Source: Echinostoma caproni (taxonomy: Eukaryota; Platyhelminthes; Trematoda; Plagiorchiida; Echinostomatidae). From it: a DNA stretch of 64,000 nucleotides. The number at the start of each line of letters is the position of its first letter. The first letter of the stretch is position 1. A program made the position numbers and the translations under genes. A model generated the notes under the pieces. The model worked only from the letters and a program-made list of their open reading frames with translations, was not told the DNA's origin and did no database searches. The DNA lies in contig UZAN01039474.1 of the NCBI GenBank assembly GCA_900618425.1, positions 101,232 to 165,231 on the forward strand, in the 5' to 3' direction. Shown here piece by piece: positions 1-12,074 of this stretch.

Positions 1-169
1 TCTTTGAGCTCAAAATCCCCATTCTCGAGGGCTCTCTGGTTGGCACTGGTTCGGATGGCTGCCACCTCCGTTAGTTCTCTGATAGTTGCCATAATTCTCA
101 TAGGCTGGCATCTAGGACCTTCGGTTGACTAGACAGGTGTCATTTTCTTCCAGATAAATTCCCTCAATA

Positions 170-333
170 TATCCGCCGGTTTGAGCCACATCCAACACTG
201 CCCGCGCTCGGCCCTTGAGAAGCACTCGGAGGGCCGTCAACTTACCCCGTCCGACCGTATTCCCGCCAGCCTTGCGACGTCCTCGAACTCCCCCAGGAAC
301 GTCCGCACATCTCCATCCTCGAAGGAATTTGGC
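170..333 (-). pseudogene. Gag-like fragment of a retroelement, frameshifted
   Basis: Read on the minus strand, about 250-333 gives a Gag-like stretch with the core EDGDVRTFLGEFEDVA followed by AGIRSDG. About 178-253 gives, in a different frame, KLTALRVLLKGRARAVLDVA. Together they look like one helical Gag/capsid segment of a flatworm LTR-type element, broken by a single frameshift. The junction carries GGTAAGT, so an intron donor could explain the frame change instead. The segment is markedly more GC-rich than its surroundings. The assignment rests on sequence feel, not on a search; no protease, RT or LTR is visible because the element would continue beyond the window start. Confidence 0.4.
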
Positions 334-757
334 CACAGAATCTTCATCCTGATCCTGGCGAAGACACCAGTTTTTATACTTCCAAAAGAAGGTGTTGGTG
401 TAGGATAATCATTTTGTTGTCAATAACGGTTAGGGTATGGTTAAATTACCATTCAGATAATAAAATATCTCATTTGGAATAAGTTTGCAGAATTACCGCA
501 AAAGGGATGACTGTGGGAGCAAAATTCACTGATTAAGAAAATAACAGCACTTCGATTCCAGTACATTGCGGTGTTCTCACACAAGATGTTCCTCTCGACG
601 GGGCAATAATTACAAAGCAATGTATTTTATCGAAGCAAAATAAACGTAGGTAGAGAGGTAAATGCGGGCATAGAACTCACAGCAAAATCATCCAAGTAAA
701 AGAGGAATACAATCTTGATAGCCGATGCGTATCATTTTGTTTCTTTATCGTTCCGTT

Positions 758-1008
758 TTACAAGTTTGGCGCTGTTAGTGGTGATTGGATAGCTAGAAGA
801 AATGTTCGATAGACAGATAAAACATCTTTTTTTGTACGAAATAAGCTACGTACATCGACAGATGATTGGTTGTTACTATAATTCCGCCAAAAAATCTTGT
901 TGCCTCCACGTTCTAATGTAAAATGTCCTTTCTCAAATTGATTACGCATATGATTCCAAGAGACTTCACAATGTTCCCAGTTGAGTGAACTTTGGGATAT
1001 GCGGTTCA
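758..1008 (-). CDS. candidate terminal exon of an unknown gene
   Basis: On the minus strand this exon follows a good acceptor (GCTTTTTCAG) and runs open to TAA at 760-758. The product is about 83 residues, rich in W, N and charged residues (for example WEHCEVSWNHMRNQFEKG), and resembles no family I recognise. It begins in phase 1, which matches the donor of the upstream exon candidate at 1140-1343 across a 131-base intron. No canonical AATAAA follows; GATAAA variants do. Gene identity unknown; the exon call is moderate. Confidence 0.35.
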
Positions 1009-1139
1009 CTGAAAAAGCATTTTGCAACTTCACCGTAACCAAATCTCTTGAAACGTTCAAGAGTTTTGGTATACGAGGTGAGTGCAGAATTAAGGTCTTA
1101 TAAATTTATATGAATCCGGCGTCTCCGTCTCTGAATTAC

Positions 1140-1343
1140 GTAAGTGTTTTGTAATAAATAGAAGCTCTGTGTATTGCATAGACACAGAAATTGCTAAAAC
1201 AAGACAACGATACGGAGAAAACAAAACAAAGCGACAATAAAGCCGATAGACAATCGGATTAGGTTCGAGATAAGAAGACCCACTAATAACAAAACATTGA
1301 GGATAGTCCGGGAAAATAAGCGGCGACCGGGACCATGCAAAGT
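1140..1343 (-). CDS. candidate internal exon, same gene as 758-1008
   Basis: The acceptor is AACGCAACAG at 1344 and upstream; the donor is TTAC|GTAATT at 1140/1139. The 204 bases are open in one frame, entering in phase 1 and leaving in phase 1, which fits the next exon. The peptide has a hydrophobic, aromatic middle (YRLYCRFVLFSPYRCLVLAI) that could be a membrane segment. No family recognised. The phase agreement could be chance (one in three). Confidence 0.3.
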
Positions 1344-2333
1344 CTGTTGCGTTGTTCAAATAGGTTTTCGGTGACTACCTTACTCATACTGGTTCCAGAA
1401 TACTCATCCTTTTTCCAAGATATCTTGCCTATCGTGAATGTTATCTGAGAAAACTCTTATACTTTACTGTATTTCGTTCTCCTTTAATTTGTAACGTTTC
1501 CGGATTCGAATACATTTAATTGCCGGAAAGAATTTTTGAGTTTGAATATGAATAGAAAGATATTATTCTTGGTTAGGACCGAAATCAGATACCTCGCCTG
1601 TGGTCGTTAGATATCAGTGTGCGGTATGCACTGGTAGAAACTGACCGATGCGAACCGTGTTCGTGGGATAAATAGCACAATAACTGTCCCAGGTGCTCAA
1701 CACTGCAGTAGGAGAAAATGAAATTACAATTTCTAAGTTATATCTATCGGTCATTCCCATGAATGAACTATTGAAGTTTTTTCGATGATTGTTGGACCTC
1801 CTTTAATATTGATGAGCTAAAAGCGATCGTCGGAATCCAGAAATCGTACGTATATAAAGTGTTCGGCCACGAGAAGCACTAACAGGTGGTTAATATCAGG
1901 AATATGCTGTACGGGTGCGTGTTAACGGATGCAAGTTTGGTGTAGGCAATGAATGTAGATGTGTTGAATATCAAGGTGTCGCACGAATTCAATCAATCAA
2001 TGCTAGAGGTATTGTCAGATGTATCTTGTTAGTGTAAAATAAAGAAATGAAACTTACAGAATCACTCGGAAGTAGATATCTGTGAATTTAATTGTATAAG
2101 TTGACGCTTCATTCGGGGATAACGAAAACCGTTACATTTTTTCGTTTATTTTATTTGGGATAGAAATAACATACTACCCATTAAACAAAGAGTCCACAAA
2201 CAATGGCAGATTACAAATCGGTAAGTGGTCGGGTAAGTTCACGATGGCGGAGTTCCTTGGGCCACTAAACACGATGGACTGAGGGTTTACCAAACGTGAA
2301 TTGTAAGAAAGACATTGAAGATCAAAACTCTTC
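1344..2333. other. non-coding stretch, nothing recognised
   Basis: AT-rich sequence without a convincing reading frame, repeat or RNA gene, ending at the assembly gap. Confidence 0.5.
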
Positions 2334-3031
2334 NNNNNNNNNNNNNNNNNNNNNNNNNNNNNNNNNNNNNNNNNNNNNNNNNNNNNNNNNNNNNNNNNNN
2401 NNNNNNNNNNNNNNNNNNNNNNNNNNNNNNNNNNNNNNNNNNNNNNNNNNNNNNNNNNNNNNNNNNNNNNNNNNNNNNNNNNNNNNNNNNNNNNNNNNNN
2501 NNNNNNNNNNNNNNNNNNNNNNNNNNNNNNNNNNNNNNNNNNNNNNNNNNNNNNNNNNNNNNNNNNNNNNNNNNNNNNNNNNNNNNNNNNNNNNNNNNNN
2601 NNNNNNNNNNNNNNNNNNNNNNNNNNNNNNNNNNNNNNNNNNNNNNNNNNNNNNNNNNNNNNNNNNNNNNNNNNNNNNNNNNNNNNNNNNNNNNNNNNNN
2701 NNNNNNNNNNNNNNNNNNNNNNNNNNNNNNNNNNNNNNNNNNNNNNNNNNNNNNNNNNNNNNNNNNNNNNNNNNNNNNNNNNNNNNNNNNNNNNNNNNNN
2801 NNNNNNNNNNNNNNNNNNNNNNNNNNNNNNNNNNNNNNNNNNNNNNNNNNNNNNNNNNNNNNNNNNNNNNNNNNNNNNNNNNNNNNNNNNNNNNNNNNNN
2901 NNNNNNNNNNNNNNNNNNNNNNNNNNNNNNNNNNNNNNNNNNNNNNNNNNNNNNNNNNNNNNNNNNNNNNNNNNNNNNNNNNNNNNNNNNNNNNNNNNNN
3001 NNNNNNNNNNNNNNNNNNNNNNNNNNNNNNN
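2334..3031. other. assembly gap (698 N)
   Basis: Run of unresolved bases. Reading frames that appear to cross it are artefacts. Confidence 1.
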
Positions 3032-4696
3032 TTACATTTCTCATGTATAGAATCATTACTGTCTGCTACTGTATTACACCAGTTATCAGACTCGCATGTG
3101 CTACTTGGAGCCCCCAGTAGATCATCATAAATATATGCGACAAGAGAGAGAGAGCAAAGCCGGAACCAAGGCTGAAATATTGCCCGGATACCCGGATGCG
3201 TTTTCAGCAATACCAGAAGATTACTCCCCTGTGCGCAGTGGCGTTCGAAAACATTTAAAGCACTTAACATTTCAAAAAAATTCCTCTAGACATGTGTGAA
3301 CTCGCATGTGTGTACGTCTGTTTTCTGTACCAAATCGATATGGCACTGTTTCCACACACCCTAACCAAACGATTCACCAAACACATGTACCATTGAGGCT
3401 ATTTTGCTGTTAGTGGCTTTATTCGTTTTGATTCTACATATATGATCAGTCTAAATTTGGTTGCGCTCGTAATTTTGACCGATGGACTTGAATTTCATGG
3501 AAAAAATATCGTTGAGTATTTTAGCGCTCCTCATCGTAGTGCAGTTTTTCTTCAAACTCCCAGACGTACTTCAGAAGCAAACACAATTACAATTGCAGCA
3601 GCTTGAACAAACCTGTGTAATATTACTGTGAGAATTTGACCAAATTATGGAACCCATTTTATTTCAATTGGTTGTCATCCAGTACGATCGTTGATCGTTG
3701 AAGATCATTCCGTTTTAGTAAAATTTCAGTCAAGTTGTAAAATAATTTACTATACAGAATATTTGCTCTATGAGCATCACACAATCTCATTCATTTAGTG
3801 CATAGACCCAGGTTAATTATACTTACTGCTGTTGCGCATATGGTAACTTCTGGTTCATCAGTCTTAACCAGGGTCTAAAGTAAAGCTTCTTTGAGTTTTC
3901 TTGATCACGCAAACGCCTTCTTTTTCTTTAACTATGAACACAGATGGAGCATATTTTGCACAACGGACTAAACTCCAATATTTTGAGTACATTTTTCGAC
4001 AACCACTCAAAAGACAACGTGTTCTTTTCGTTCATTATTAAGTGTCAATCCTTGTGGTTTCTTTTCAGGGAGCCATCGTGCCCATTTTCTTATGTGTTTT
4101 GATGTCTGTAATTATGCTGACGAAGTAATCAGTGTTTGTTCTGTCCCTAGTTTGAACTATTCACAGCCTCCACTAAACAACCACTGTCAAACTTCATAAG
4201 TTGTCTTTAAGTCTGTTCTTTCATGCTTTATATCACCACATGATTTGGCACAGTTTTTACTTACAGATTCCGCCCCGTTATCCTAATGTTCTTTTGGATA
4301 ATCCTTTTGATTATGTTTTCAACACTCATGGCCTACATAAATCAGAATTTTTGGACACCCCTGTCTTTCTTACCCGTCGTACATGATCTACGCCAGTTCA
4401 GAAAAATTGAATAATTCCACAAACTGCCCTCGGATAAACACAAGCAGAATAAATTAGCACTTTCCCCAAAACCATGTATTCATATTCATGATTACCGACA
4501 TTCCATCAGGCTTTATGTTTGTCTCTCTACATTGTTCATTCGACTCGAACAAGAACGATTTCACATTGTCAGTTTAGTTAGATGCTCCTCGAAAGTTTCT
4601 CTTGGTGTATTGGCTTCAAAATGAATGTTTTGTTTCCGGCTTTCCGATAAATGTGACGGATCCTGTGATGAGGCCCTTGGAAATGGAGAGCTTTAC
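3032..4696. other. mostly non-coding; one open patch beside the gap
   Basis: From 3032 to 3270 both strands stay open for over 60 codons and base composition is higher in GC than around it. The minus frame (core LLVLLKTHPGIRAIF) and the plus frame (core SGVRKHLKHLTF) cannot be separated because the gap hides one side. From 3300 to 4696 nothing is recognised. Confidence 0.3.
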
Positions 4697-4790
4697 CTGT
4701 CGTGTGAAGAACTTGAAAGCGTACTTCATTTCTATTCTTCTTCGTAGCTGCATTCGCATACCGCAGCAAATTTTGACCATCCTTCATTTG
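4697..4790 (-). CDS. candidate internal exon, possible coiled-coil/HR1-like helix
   Basis: Minus-strand exon between an acceptor (TTGGTGTACCAG) and a strong donor (GACAG|GTAAAG). It encodes about 31 residues, core QMKDGQNLLRYANAATKKNR, entering in phase 0 and leaving in phase 1. The pattern of a charged helix with GxxNLLR resembles HR1-type Rho-binding coiled coils, but this is inference from a very short stretch. The reading frame stays open beyond the donor to TGA near 4578, so the donor may instead lie inside a terminal exon. No partner exon found. Confidence 0.35.
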
Positions 4791-7298
4791 CTGGTACACC
4801 AATTTTCAGGTTCAATTATGAAAAACTCTTCATTAGAATTTCCCCAAATCTACAATGTAGAACGAATTTCAGATTGTTCTGTCAATACACACTCACATAT
4901 ATATTCTACACACACTCACAACGTGCAATCCTCTTATAGGTAGGTGCACGGCTGATGTTCCTACCCAGAGAGTACCCGTGTTCATTCAGTTTACCTAATA
5001 GATATCAGTCCCACGTATTCAAATAGTAATATTAAAACAACTCAAGTAGATTTATTTCTCAACCGTATACTGTAATCCTACAGTACACCCTATTGAGGGA
5101 CATGAATTTAACATTACAGTTACACCGTGTAGTACTTTAGTCCCTTTCCCATACAGGATCCGTTGCTCCCTCTCCTGTAGTTTGACGGAATCAGGTTACC
5201 ACAAGGATCTGATCACAACCAAAATCAAAATAATATTCCCATCCGTCAATCCTGTTATTATGCGATACAGCATAGGTGACTCTCTCTCTGTCCAAGAATA
5301 GGAATAAATAAAGAGAAAGAAACACAGTGCACGTTGCGTAAAATTACTCTCTTGACAGCTTGACTTGAATCCATGGTACGGTCGAATCAAGAACCAAATT
5401 CAGTAGGTCAAACGAAAGCTTTCGGGTGTGGAATTTCTTTGTATGCGCCTAATCCAACTTAAATAGTATCTATTTGTCAACAATCCACCGTGCAACGCAA
5501 ACTTAGTGCATTTTTGAACCGCCTTTTCTGTGAACTACAAGCACAGCGATCTGATCTGTTACGATGTGTCAGGCCGTCTCTGGTAAATCTGGTCAAGTGA
5601 CGTTTGAACTCATCCAAACGCATCACTTGTAGCTATAACTCGGAATTTGGCGTCAACATCAAAGTGTGTACATGACTGAACCTCGTACGGTCTATTCGAT
5701 GTGGGACCACCGAGGGTCCACCGAGGGCTTTAATACCTCGACTATCATCTCAATCACCAAGATGCAATACTGTTCACCGCTTTGCTTGCTTGGCGAACAT
5801 ACCAACTGATGATAAGTCAGCATAAAATGATCCCTAAATTTACGTTTGCATTTAAATAACATCACGGGGTTTAATGGTCATGACACGTTGCTAAGGTGTA
5901 CCAAGTGCGAATCTATTCATTGACCTATCCTTGTGATTGCATTGAATGCAATCTGCTAGTTTGTCGTTCAGCAAAATGTGCGTTGTGGTAAACGTTCAGG
6001 CTGCATTAAAAGTTAACGTGTCGATCTGATGCGAACAGGCATTGTCTCCATGGATGTGATTTGTGCCATCCCAGCCGCTGGCGTTTGCCAAATTGCTTCT
6101 AATTAAGAGATGTTGAATCATGGGGGCCGGTGTTGTCGTTCTCCTTATTGTTTTACGATGCAGTTTGTTGTACCAATATTTTTCACGATGCGCTTCCACT
6201 CCCGTTTTCATCATCACTTTCCCAGTCCATTTAATATAAGGAATATCTTGATTAATTTCCGAATGGAGATGAAGTTGCGCGCAACTGAACTAGTTAGGAT
6301 GGTTCAACTAATGAAATCCGTGGTTTAAAACAAGTTTATCGCTTTTGTATAACCACAGTACTGCTGTACCTCACGCGGCTCTCATGGGGCCATTCAATCG
6401 CCATATCAATAGTTGTCCTGTGACTACTTCACGTGTGTCAGAATCCCAGTTATTGCTCATATATGATCCTTTTCATACTAATAACCCTTAAGAATGACAG
6501 ATATCGCATCTCACCGTCGACTTGTTCCTCTATGCATGCAGCGAGTACATGCTCACAGCTATATGTAATAAAACTGAGGCATAACGAAACGAACAATGTG
6601 CTGCATACAATAGTTGGTGGGAGCGACGGCAGTATCCTGGTAAAACATTCTCAAACAACGTACATTCCCAATGGCTTCAAATGCATACATGCGGATAAAT
6701 GACTATCATTAAGTAAAAGTACCAAGAAGGTAGCTTTCAAACATACTTGTTTCACAGCTTCAAAGGTTTGGCCAAATTTTACCCATTTTTTGTAGCCCAC
6801 GTAGGCTGCGGCACACTCAAATCTGCAAACGTTATCTCGAAATAAAACATGACGAATCAAACAAGATTTGATTTTTCAAATGTTTGCGGATTCGAATTAC
6901 CCACATATTTTGTCTTGTTATCTATTAATTAGCTTCCTTTTATTGAATTTATAGTAATATCATTTTCCATGAAATGAGAAGCGACCAAACAGAGAGTGGC
7001 CTGACAGCAAACAGAAAATGAGGAAATTCAGGTGGTGCTGGTGGAATTATAACGTGTTACCCCGGGCCATAATTCCGTGACCGCTTGATGTGGGAGTGCA
7101 ATAAACTTTTACCGTGGTAATTCCAGCACACATACAATCGTGGAACAAGCAAATTTCGAACTCTTCGGAGTAGATTTCTTCAATTGATCGTTTAACCTGT
7201 TTACAACACTGACTCGTCTAAAGATTCTGGAATCAGCTGTAAGTAATTAGGTGGTACGCGGCTCTGCCGTCACCCGGCTCACTACCACGTCTTTCTAT
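4791..7298. other. non-coding stretch with minor repeats
   Basis: Contains a CA-rich patch near 4890-4920, a short tandem ACCGAGGGTCC-like duplication at about 5703-5728, a hairpin at 5595-5628 and a loose inverted match between about 7029-7045 and 7118-7133. No supported exon. The frame at 5996-6217 (minus) is open but lacks splice support. Confidence 0.4.
5595..5628. repeat. small perfect-stem hairpin
   Basis: AAGTGACGTTTG, an 8-base loop, then CAAACG, two unpaired bases and TCACTT: a 12-bp stem interrupted by one 2-base bulge. No run of T follows it. Function unknown. Confidence 0.45.
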
Positions 7299-7369
7299 TG
7301 AAGCCTTATGTAGTCCGCCATTCCAGATTTCAGGATCATGGTTGCAGGTTTTATCATAACATAAATATG

Positions 7370-8120
7370 AGAATACAAAATCACAAAAGCTCACTAACTC
7401 TCGTTCGCTCTACGCGCTCACACTGCAATCATGCACTCATCACCTTTGCCAACCTTCGCGGACTGGACCGCAATATTGAATCTGTACACTATTTTCTTTC
7501 AATTCTTCTTCTCCACTCGCCCTTTTTTGACCGAAACAAAAATCCCCCCTCGTCAGATACCACCCACCTTCAACTCTCCAGCTCCACTCCCCATTTCTCC
7601 TCTTTATCCGAAGCTGGTCTGTGCAACTTTATTCATCAACCAATCGCCGCCTCGAGGATCCCAAATATTGACTTTTCCAATCGTGAATTTCAGCTGATGT
7701 GGCTGAAACTCTGACTTTCTTGCTTTAATCATTACTTTTGTGTTCTGTACTGTTTCCCTAGCAGTGGCTACTCTTCCATCTTTGATTTTTTATCTTTGAA
7801 CATTGAACACTTGAACATTGAACATTTGAACACTTGTGACTGACCCCAACTATCATGTAACCTTATTGGGATATTTTCGCATTCACAATCAAGACTGATT
7901 GACACATTTATCTGCAATGTCTTCTTTGGGGTGCGACCCAGAACACTGCTCTTTGATCAACAACCTGAGGCAACTAGTTAACCTCCTCACACGTGTCCCT
8001 GATCGAGCTGGCGATCGTGCCCACACCCTCGATCTAATTCGCACTTCGGTCCGTTCTTCCATCCCACATATTGATACCCTTCCTCTTCTTGGCTCATCAG
8101 ATCACTGTATTGTTTCTTAG
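7370..8120 (+). pseudogene. LINE endonuclease domain, catalytically broken
   Basis: Pieces of an exonuclease/endonuclease/phosphatase fold are spread over all three frames. LTETK near 7530 is the usual TETW-like motif. PSSGYSSIFDFLS lies near 7755-7795. LLGYFRIHNQD lies near 7860-7890, where the family has GDFN. Then SLGCDPEH, RVPDRAGDRAHTLDLI and GSSDHCIVS near 7925-8120. The SDH motif survives, but GDFN has become GYFR, losing the catalytic Asp/Asn, and a TGA follows six codons after GYFR. The frame changes at least twice. Confidence 0.75.
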
Positions 8121-8546
8121 CCTATTCGATTTTCAAATCCGGAACAAGCACCCAACTGAAGACACATTCTGGCGCTACAACTTAACCAACTGGGACGGTT
8201 TCCGTAATTTCCTAGCTGCTTATCTCTGGAACGATTGCTGTTCCATTTCGGATTTTTCCAAATCTGTTCCCAACTTCACTGATGTTGTTCTTCAAGGTGT
8301 GCATCTGTTTATTACGCACTTTTCTCAACCCGGCAAACCCAAATCCCCTGTGCTGTTAAACCATGCATGTGACCGTGTTGTACAGCTAAAGCGTTCAGCC
8401 TTCCGCCGCTGGCCCATCCCCTCCTCCCACTATCGCTTCGTGCAAGCTAGGAACAAATGCCCGACGACCATTTAGAGAACCAAAGAACACTTCGTTTGCC
8501 GCAACGCCGAAAACGTGGTCTCGGCCGCCACCGGTAGCCGAACATT

Positions 8547-9575
8547 TTGGTCCCATGCCAAAGCAATTTCCCAGAATTTCTACCTTTTCAACTCCCCCTT
8601 ATCTGTAATACCTCTGAAGATTTTGTATATCAATCACACGAGAAAGCAGAGGTTTCTGCTTCCCAGTTTGCGGCCAATTTCACCTTACGCCAGTTTTCTT
8701 CACCACCATCTTCTTCCTTTTTCACTGGCAACTCTTTTCTACCTCGTATAAGCACTAGGAAAATCCATCAAACATTGTGCTCTCTAAATGCAAACAAACC
8801 ACCCGGTCCGGACAGTATTCTCCCTATCGTTCTCAAAATGTGTGCTTCCGAGCTGGCTTCTATTTTACGTCATCTTTTCACTCTTTCCCTCCAAACTTCC
8901 TCCTTTCCGAACACCTGGAAACACACCATGATTTTTCCCATTCCCAAAAGCAGCGACCTTTTTGACCTCAACAATTTCCGACCCATTTTTCTCGCATCTC
9001 TTCTTTCGAAAGCATTTGAAACTATCATCTTTGGTCAGCTAGGCACTTTACTTGAACGTGATGGACTACTGAGCGACCGCCAATATAGCTTCCGACAGCG
9101 TCGTTCTACCGGTGACCTGCTGGCTCTCGTCTCACAATCCTGATCAGCGTCACTCGATAACCACTGAGGAACACACACTTGTTCTCGCTTGACATCTCAA
9201 AGGCCTTCGACCGAGTTTGGCACAAAAGTCTACTGACGAAACTACTCATGTTCGGTTCCCCTCCGGCGCTCCCAGCGTGGATATCAAGTCTGCTCAGTAA
9301 GCAAACCATCTCCGTCCGAATTGATGGGGTTTTATCTCAACCGTTCCCTATGAACGCTGGTGTTCCCCAAGGTTCAGTAATTGCGCCCTCCCTGTTCTTT
9401 CTATTCATCAATGATGTCCTTTCCCAAACTGTCAACCCGATCCATTCTTTTGCTTATGACGTCATCCTCTGCTGCGCCTTATCCTACCGCACTGCTTGCC
9501 ACGCCCAAAACCAACATCGATGATGATATCAGTGCCTTTAATGTGTTACTGGACTCCAATCTTGAACACACTGAA
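8547..9575 (+). pseudogene. LINE reverse transcriptase, catalytic Asp replaced
   Basis: From 8547 to 9143 one frame shows NANKPPGPDSILPIVLK (RT block 1), a WKHTMIFPIPK-like block 2, NNFRPIFLASLLSKAFE (block 2a) and a GLLSDRQYSFR-like block (3). From 9179 another frame shows FSLDISKAFDRVWHKSLL (motif A, Asp present), then GVPQGSVIAPSLF (motif B). Motif C is FAYD instead of FADD, so one catalytic Asp is lost. Stops and a shift separate the halves at about 9141-9180, and another shift follows motif C. The reverse-strand frames here are shadows. Confidence 0.85.
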
Positions 9576-9799
9576 CCACGTTTCATCCAATAGTTCCAAA
9601 AACTCTCTTCTTCTTCGATTTCTTTAAAACACCGTTCATTCTGCCCCCCTCATTTGTTTTTTAATTCCACCCAACTGCGTACCACAAACTCTCTTTCCCT
9701 TCTCAGATTGTTCATAACTTCTTTATGCTGGTCCCCTTTTATGGCTCAGCTAGTCTTTCTTTCGGCGCGCAAGTTTAGATTTCTATTTTGGGCCAGACG

Positions 9800-10240
9800 T
9801 TTCTTCACCCCAGCTCTTCTTCTTCTATTGTACAGAGCTCGAATCCGCCCCGCTCTTGAATACTGTGGTCACGTATAGGGTGGAGCTTGGTCTTCTTCCC
9901 TTTACCTTCTTGATCGTGTTCAACAAAAGACCGTACAGCTAATCGATGATCCTTCCCTAACATCCAGTCTGCAGTCGCTAGCCCATCTGTGAGCAGTTGC
10001 TTCATTGTCCCTGTTCTGCCGCTACTGCTTTGGTTTTTGTTCTTCGGAACTTGCCTCGGTAGTTCCTCTTTCTGCAGCTGTTACCCACTCAGACCGTATA
10101 CAAGCGTCCAGTCATCCTTAGCAGGTTTCTGTTCTCAGATGTCGTACCCCTCGGCTCCAATGTAATTTTATCCCTCAAACTGTCAGACTTTGGAACACCC
10201 TCCTACTTGCTGTTTTCTGCTAACTTAAAATCGTACACTT
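9800..10240 (+). pseudogene. LINE C-terminal region
   Basis: The frames carry YRARIRPALEYCGHV, LYLLDRVQQKTVQLIDDP, SLFCRYCFGFCSSELASVV and TVRLWNTLL. These blocks close jockey/CR1-type ORF2 proteins after the RT. In-frame stops are present (TAG after CGHV, TGA after QSLAHL). They confirm that the element continues almost to its 3' end. Confidence 0.7.
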
Positions 10241-10317
10241 TTTAAACGTAGAAAACAGTAGACTAGATCTTAAGTGAACGTTTTCTTACTCTCCTTTTTA
10301 CAGTTATCTGTTTGTTC

Positions 10318-10334
10318 AAAGGGGATTTCCCTTT
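10318..10334 (+). repeat. 3' UTR hairpin of the LINE
   Basis: AAAGGG, a 5-base loop and CCCTTT form a 6-bp stem just before AATAAA at about 10344. LINE 3' ends often carry a small hairpin recognised by their own RT; that role is inferred from position. Confidence 0.45.
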
Positions 10335-10390
10335 CTACTGTGCAATAAAAATATAAAAGGGTATGTTTAATAATAATAATTGTTATCGTT

Positions 10391-12074
10391 CAATTGTGAT
10401 CGCTACAGGAAACCAACCTATTTTGCTTCATGCTAACTCATACGACTTCAGGATTCGTAAGAGCATGAGCGAATACATGGGGTCTTGTGAAATTAAATGG
10501 AACCATTGCGAAATTCTCGAAAATCTGAGGGCTGGAATGCTGATTTTGGTTGATCTCCTTCACGTATGATGTGATACACGCGAGTGTCCATCTGTTATAT
10601 TATTTGCCGCGGCTTGATTTAGAATCTAGTTACCACAGCAAAACTATTAATTTCAATCTGTTTCATACTATATGTATTTACACACCCTGTTTCACGTGAG
10701 TCTCGTTTCCTCTCTGAATTTTCAAATAATGGAATCAGCTCCTTCTCCAGTCGCTTTAATTGCGTAACTACTTTTTGACCGTGGATTTGATTGGTGTCTT
10801 AACAATGATAGACCGGGTATGCAGTTAATTACATTTTCCCATTGCATTCACATTCAGTGGCCCATATTTGTACTTCAATCGGAACGCGGGTGCAAGGAAT
10901 CGTCTATTGTCATGTGAATCGACTGAGTACCATTAGCTTCATAATCGTCTCTATGGTAGTTCTCACCTACTACGGTCTTCACAAGTAATAATACTTATCA
11001 CATACTAAGAACCTTTCATATGCTGGAGTTTTCATCAGTATCCCATGTTTTACTTCAACAGGAAACGGGGTCAATTCCGCAATCATAAGATCCCACCGTT
11101 CACTCCTGAAAACCGATAAAGTGGACCCACGAAACTTAGAGGGACGCGAACCACATACTGCCCCAGTAAGATACGCGTATTGCTGGATTGGACGACAGAC
11201 ATCCTATCTATGTATGTATGTACACTTAATGGACATGAATTTGGATATGTGAAACGAGTTACGGTCCTCTTCTGCTCGTGTAGGCCCATAGTGTTCACAC
11301 AGAATTAACGGTTCACTTTGGCACCACAGAACGTCACATCCAGACGAAGTACCCTTTGGACCACATCCCTTTCTGTTTCCTCTCTCACTCTCAATCTACT
11401 CCATTCTCTCGCTTACTGAGGCAAACAACATAGCATAGCGTTATGAACATGAGAAAATAGTATGATTGTGATGGGAATGGGATACGGAATACAATCACAC
11501 GTACAAGCCCTGGGGGGGGGGGAGTGGCATCGTTAAAAATAGGAATATGTACAAATCGACGAGGATCTAAATCGTTCTCACGCATGTANGCGTAGTTCTG
11601 TGTCAGGTCAGTAATCGATCGGATACTGGTAAAGAATTCCAGTGATTGTTTGAGGGAAGTGACATTTTCGATGGAACTGGGTCAACGAAGAGCACGATAA
11701 ATGATGAGTGTGACGGTTCGCACTCGGGAAATTGAATGCCAGAGATTAAGCTCAGGTCGAATAGGGAGATTGATGCCAAATGAACTTCGAATTTGACAGT
11801 TTCTTGGGGGAAATTGAACGCGTTGTGCCATGAGGATATATCACACCTTGATAATAATCTGATGGATTTGTCTGTTTGGGAGTAGAAAACAGCAAAAGTT
11901 TCATCTGTATCATTTCGGTTTTGTACTGATCACTCAATGTGACAGGAAAACAAAAACGGGATTTAAATAAACATACACACACTCAAATGTGAACGTATCA
12001 CGACAAAGTGGACTAAGGTTTGCGGGGGTGGGAGCGAATAATCTGCCCGATTCCTAATTTCCGTGGACTGTACA
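10391..12074. other. non-coding; poly-G run
   Basis: Nothing coding is supported. An 11-G run lies at 11512-11522 and a TATG short repeat near 11210-11222. Downstream of the receptor stop no canonical AATAAA is visible within the first hundred bases on the minus strand, so the 3' UTR end is not placed. Confidence 0.4.

Larger units (their letters stand above)
7299..10390 (+). mobile_element. non-LTR retrotransposon (LINE), jockey/CR1-type, dead
   Basis: About 3.1 kb holding, in order, an AP-type endonuclease remnant, a linker, a reverse transcriptase with several recognisable blocks, a C-terminal region typical of these elements, a 3' hairpin, AATAAA and a short TAA-repeat tail (TTTAATAATAATAATT near 10369-10382). 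The order and the tail show plus-strand insertion by target-primed reverse transcription. The single ancestral ORF2-type frame is now split by many frameshifts and stops, so it cannot be active. The 5' boundary is uncertain. Clade assignment (jockey/CR1/L2-like) is by overall look; a phylogeny of the RT would settle it. Confidence 0.85.

Noticed and set aside
2287..3270. Long open frames on both strands across the N block
   Set aside because: Ns translate as X and never as stops; only the flanks carry information.
8071..9309. Reverse-strand and alternative-frame ORFs in the LINE
   Set aside because: Shadows of the decayed ORF2 frames.
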